From Chloroflexota bacterium (GTDB lineage Bacteria > Chloroflexota > Limnocylindria > QHBO01): a DNA stretch of 7,317 bases. This document shows positions 5,637 through 7,317 of the stretch, piece after piece. The stretch is taken from positions 1 through 7,317 of the forward strand of contig JAGXHP010000159.1 of assembly GCA_024636135.1 (NCBI GenBank), written 5' to 3'. Made by a program: the position numbers and the translations under genes. Below the pieces are notes generated by a model, which did no database searches, was not told the origin of the DNA, and saw nothing but the letters and a program-made list of their open reading frames with translations. Numbering within the stretch: position 1 is the first letter of the stretch; each line of letters begins with the position of its first letter.

Positions 5637-6128
5637 GTGAACCTGTCCTCGTCGTCGCGCTACCTGCGCATGGCGCGCATGGTCGTGAAGCTCCCCACCT
5701 ATGCGCGCATGGTGTGGGGCCTGGTCCGAGACCCCCGAACGCCGATCGGCCTCAAGGGGATGCTGCTTGCTGCGCTCGCGTACGTCGTCATGCCCGTCGA
5801 CCTCATCCCTGACGTCATCCCGATCCTCGGTCAGGCGGACGATCTCACGGTCCTTCTGCTGGTCCTCGACCTCTTCATCCAGAACGCTCCGGCCGACGTC
5901 CGGGCCGAGCACTCGGCGAGGGCGCGCAACGGGACGGCCGACCTCGACCGAGACCTGGCGCGACTCCGCGGCCTGATGGGCCATCGTTTCGATCGCATTC
6001 GGGACGACCTGCCCGAGCTGCTGGATCGGTACGGCCGGATGCGCGATCCCGACGAAGTGAAACGCGCCATCGCCTCGTGGCGACGTCGGCGCTCGGACCC
6101 CACCACATCAACGAAGGAGCTGGGATGA
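5637..6128 (+). CDS. DUF1232 (YkvA-type) membrane protein
   Basis: The protein has 163 aa. GTG at 5637 is preceded by CGGAG six bases upstream; the ATG at 5603 is in another frame. The DUF1232 core is clear: 'GLKGMLLAALAYVVMP' leads into 'VDLIPDVIPILGQADDL' (54-70) and a hydrophobic stretch to about residue 84. The two hydrophobic segments (about 41-57 and 70-84) flank the invariant P-x-D-L-I-P-D turn. The C-terminal half is charged and helical ('RNGTADLDRDLARLRGLMGH', 98-116; 'DEVKRAIASWRRRR', 139-152) and probably cytoplasmic. The family's biochemical role is not established. The stop TGA overlaps the rplI ATG as ATGA, placing it in an operon with a ribosomal protein gene; this may ensure steady expression or translational coupling rather than shared function. 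Confidence 0.85.
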   Translation: MNLSSSSRYLRMARMVVKLPTYARMVWGLVRDPRTPIGLKGMLLAALAYVVMPVDLIPDVIPILGQADDLTVLLLVLDLFIQNAPADVRAEHSARARNGTADLDRDLARLRGLMGHRFDRIRDDLPELLDRYGRMRDPDEVKRAIASWRRRRSDPTTSTKELG

Positions 6129-6574
6129 AGGTCATTCTCAAGCGCGACGTGAAAGGCCTCGGACGCGAGGGAGATCTCAAGGACGTCAAGGACGGCTACG
6201 CCCGCAATTTCCTGCTGCCGACCGCGGCGGCCGTGGTCGCCGACAAGGGTGCCGTCGCCAACTGGGAGCGCCACCGTGATCAGCGCGAGGAGCGCGATCG
6301 GAGCGCTCGGGCCGAGGCGGAGGGCATGGCCGAGAAGCTCCGTGAGCTGAAGCTGGAGATCCCGGTGAAGGCCGGCGAGCGCGGGCGACTGTTCGGTGCT
6401 GTGACGGGCCACCAGATCGGCGAGATCATCAACCGCGAGGGGATCGAGCTCGACCGCCACGCGCTGCACCTGCGTGAGCCCATCAAGGCGCTGGGCGACT
6501 ACAAGATCGACGTGAAGATCATGCCGGGCGTCGAGGCCGTGCTCAGCATCAGCGTGGTTGCCGCCGAGTCCTGA
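6125..6574 (+). CDS. rplI: 50S ribosomal protein L9 (bL9)
   Basis: The protein has 149 aa, the normal bL9 length. Its N-terminal domain binds 23S rRNA at the base of the L1 stalk, and a long helix links it to the C-terminal domain. 'MKVILKRDVKGLGREGDLKDV' opens the N-domain. 'DGYARNFLLPTAAAV' (23-37) contains the family signature G-Y-x-x-N-F-L. A charged Arg/Glu-rich helix spans about 47-75. The C-domain shows 'LFGAVTGHQIGEII' followed by strands ending 'VEAVLSISVV'. The true start is ATG at 6125 with AAGGAG at 6114-6119, five bases away. An in-frame upstream start at 6077 would read through the DUF1232 gene and add non-family sequence. It overlaps the preceding gene by four bases and is followed four bases later by the SnoaL-like gene. 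Confidence 0.97.
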   Translation: MKVILKRDVKGLGREGDLKDVKDGYARNFLLPTAAAVVADKGAVANWERHRDQREERDRSARAEAEGMAEKLRELKLEIPVKAGERGRLFGAVTGHQIGEIINREGIELDRHALHLREPIKALGDYKIDVKIMPGVEAVLSISVVAAES

Positions 6575-6578
6575 GCCG

Positions 6579-6995
6579 ATGGGAAAGGACGTGAGTCCGA
6601 CCGAGGCGGCGCGGACGTGGGCCAGCGCCTGGAAGGAAGGCTGCGAGGCGCTCGACGCCGATCCCATCGTCGCGTGCTACTCCCCGGATGCGGTGTTCTC
6701 GACCGAGCCGTTCCGCGAGCCCTACCACGGACGGCAGGGCGTCCGGGCGTACACGCTCCGCGCCTTCGCCGAGGAGCGCGAACCTCGGGTCTTGATGAGC
6801 GAGCCGATCATCCACGGCGATCGGGCATCCGTCTCCTGGTGGGCGACCCTGATCGACGAGGGCCAGGACGCCACGCTCGCCGGGACCTCGGTCCTGCGGT
6901 TCGACGCGCTGGGACTCGTCGTCGAGCAGTGGGACACCTGGAACCACCACTCCGCTCGAGTCGATCCACCAGAGGGGACACCATTCGGAGGGTGA
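6579..6995 (+). CDS. SnoaL/NTF2-like small protein
   Basis: From ATG 6579 the protein has 138 aa; GTG at 6558 is also in frame but would overlap rplI, so I prefer 6579. No strong ribosome binding site is seen, and the start is four bases after the rplI stop, suggesting coupling. The pattern fits the NTF2-like cone: an N-terminal helix 'EAARTWASAWKEGCEALD' (9-26), then 'ACYSPDAVFSTEPFREPYHG' (32-51) with the usual D-A-x-F-x-x-P-F, then 'GRQGVRAYT' (51-59). A set of strands with 'ASVSWWATLI' and 'VVEQWDTWNHH' (114-124) completes the fold. Related proteins include steroid isomerases, polyketide cyclases and many uncharacterised proteins, so the fold gives no substrate. The tail 'DPPEGTPFGG' is probably disordered. 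Confidence 0.82.
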   Translation: MGKDVSPTEAARTWASAWKEGCEALDADPIVACYSPDAVFSTEPFREPYHGRQGVRAYTLRAFAEEREPRVLMSEPIIHGDRASVSWWATLIDEGQDATLAGTSVLRFDALGLVVEQWDTWNHHSARVDPPEGTPFGG

Positions 6996-7035
6996 ACGCG
7001 CCCAGGGTGGCGTGCGGCGCACCGTCGTGCGTCTG

Positions 7036-7052
7036 GCGCGTATAGATCGTCG
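7036..7052 (+). repeat. Intergenic motif copy A
   Basis: GCGCGTATAGATCGTCG matches copy D (7199-7215) at 14 of 17 positions in direct orientation. It shares ATCGTCG with copies B and C. It is enclosed by GGCGCG (7035-7040) and CGCGCC (7057-7062), which could pair. Confidence 0.5.
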
Positions 7053-7086
7053 ATTTCGCGCCGAAACGGGCCGCGCGGCTCCGGAT

Positions 7087-7165
7087 CGACGATGTATCGG
7101 TCCTGAAGTGGCCCGAACCCGCCGTGAAGCCCAAACCGGGCCAGGACTGAGCCGATACATCGTCG
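7087..7165. repeat. Long inverted repeat (motif copies B and C) with nested inner stem
   Basis: CGACGATGTATCGG (7087-7100) is the exact reverse complement of 7152-7165. Inside it, TGGCCCG (7109-7115) pairs with CGGGCCA (7137-7143), and TCC (7101-7103) with GGA (7144-7146). The joining segments TGAAG and CTGAG are unpaired and the loop is 21 bases. The result is a 79-base structured element. Its 3' side lacks a T-run, so it is not an ordinary terminator. Confidence 0.65.
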
Positions 7166-7198
7166 GGACGCCGCCCGACGCCGCGGTTGGGCGCTAAT

Positions 7199-7215
7199 GC
7201 GCCGATAGATCGACG
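7199..7215 (+). repeat. Intergenic motif copy D
   Basis: GCGCCGATAGATCGACG is a direct, imperfect copy of motif A (7036-7052) and is close to copy C (CCGATACATCGTCG, 7152-7165). The small hairpin GGCGC-TAAT-GCGCC at 7190-7203 overlaps its left end. Confidence 0.5.
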
Positions 7216-7271
7216 GCCGGGCTGCCCAGAACCCGGGGCGCCACGCACGCAACGGAACTCGCGCCACGGCG

Positions 7272-7292
7272 CGCGACACAGGACCTGTCGCG
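7272..7292. repeat. Small hairpin, 7-bp stem
   Basis: CGCGACA (7272-7278) pairs with TGTCGCG (7286-7292) around a 7-base loop. No T-run follows within the window. It may be a weak transcription-end structure or a regulatory site of a gene beyond the window. Confidence 0.35.
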
Positions 7293-7317
7293 ACATCGCA
7301 TGGTAATCGGGCCATAC

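Larger units (their letters stand above)
6996..7317. other. Intergenic region without a convincing gene
   Basis: These 322 bases after the SnoaL-like gene contain long open frames on the minus strand, but they are arginine- and proline-rich, overlap the SnoaL-like gene and resemble no protein family. I read them as shadows of high GC. The region holds four copies of a 14-bp motif, a long hairpin (7087-7165), and small hairpins at 7035-7062, 7190-7203 and 7272-7292. No T-run terminator or tRNA is visible. Confidence 0.6.

Noticed and set aside
6077..6124. Upstream ATG in frame with rplI
   Set aside because: It would add sixteen residues that do not belong to bL9. The ATG at 6125 has a good AAGGAG and the canonical MKVIL start.
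7036..7215. CRISPR array
   Set aside because: The copies are short, imperfect and of mixed orientation, the spacing is irregular, and no cas gene is near.
6722..7315. Long open frames on the minus strand over the SnoaL-like gene and the region after it
   Set aside because: They are arginine/proline-rich with no family resemblance, mostly antisense to a well-supported gene, and have no good ribosome binding site. They are expected by chance at this GC content.

Overview
The window is GC-rich, compact bacterial chromosome. Genes abut or overlap with ATGA junctions, and third codon positions are strongly G/C. The LexA boxes are of the Gram-positive/Terrabacteria GAAC-N4-GTTC type, and a separate FchA-type cyclohydrolase is present. 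Together these suggest a high-GC Chloroflexota or a related lineage. That placement is inference; no marker here settles it.

Layout. (1) Positions 3-512, plus strand: C-terminal part of an NMT1/THI5-like ABC-transporter substrate-binding protein, cut by the window edge. Its stop codon overlaps that of the convergent folD gene in a shared CTAG. (2) Positions 509-2010, minus strand: a folate one-carbon pair, fchA then folD, joined by an ATGA overlap. The FolD protein has lost the lysine and glutamine normally needed for its cyclohydrolase activity, and the partner gene encodes a dedicated cyclohydrolase. (3) Positions 2101-5573, minus strand: an SOS block. It contains lexA, a frameshifted AlkZ/YcaQ-type (HTH_42) DNA glycosylase gene, dinB (DNA polymerase IV), and a small 87-aa gene with its own promoter and two LexA boxes. 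The -35 element of that promoter contains the dinB stop codon. lexA has a LexA box inside its own promoter spacer. (4) Positions 5596-6995, plus strand: a DUF1232 (YkvA-type) membrane protein gene, rplI (ribosomal protein bL9) and a SnoaL/NTF2-like gene, apparently one operon. It is divergent from lexA. (5) Positions 6996-7317: no convincing gene. It holds four copies of a ~14-bp motif arranged around a long hairpin, plus a further small hairpin.

How the parts fit. DNA damage should inactivate LexA and release lexA, the glycosylase gene and dinB from one promoter and the 87-aa gene from another. This would combine lesion unhooking with translesion synthesis. In the folate pair, FolD would interconvert methylene- and methenyl-THF and FchA would interconvert methenyl- and formyl-THF. 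One bifunctional enzyme usually does both steps.
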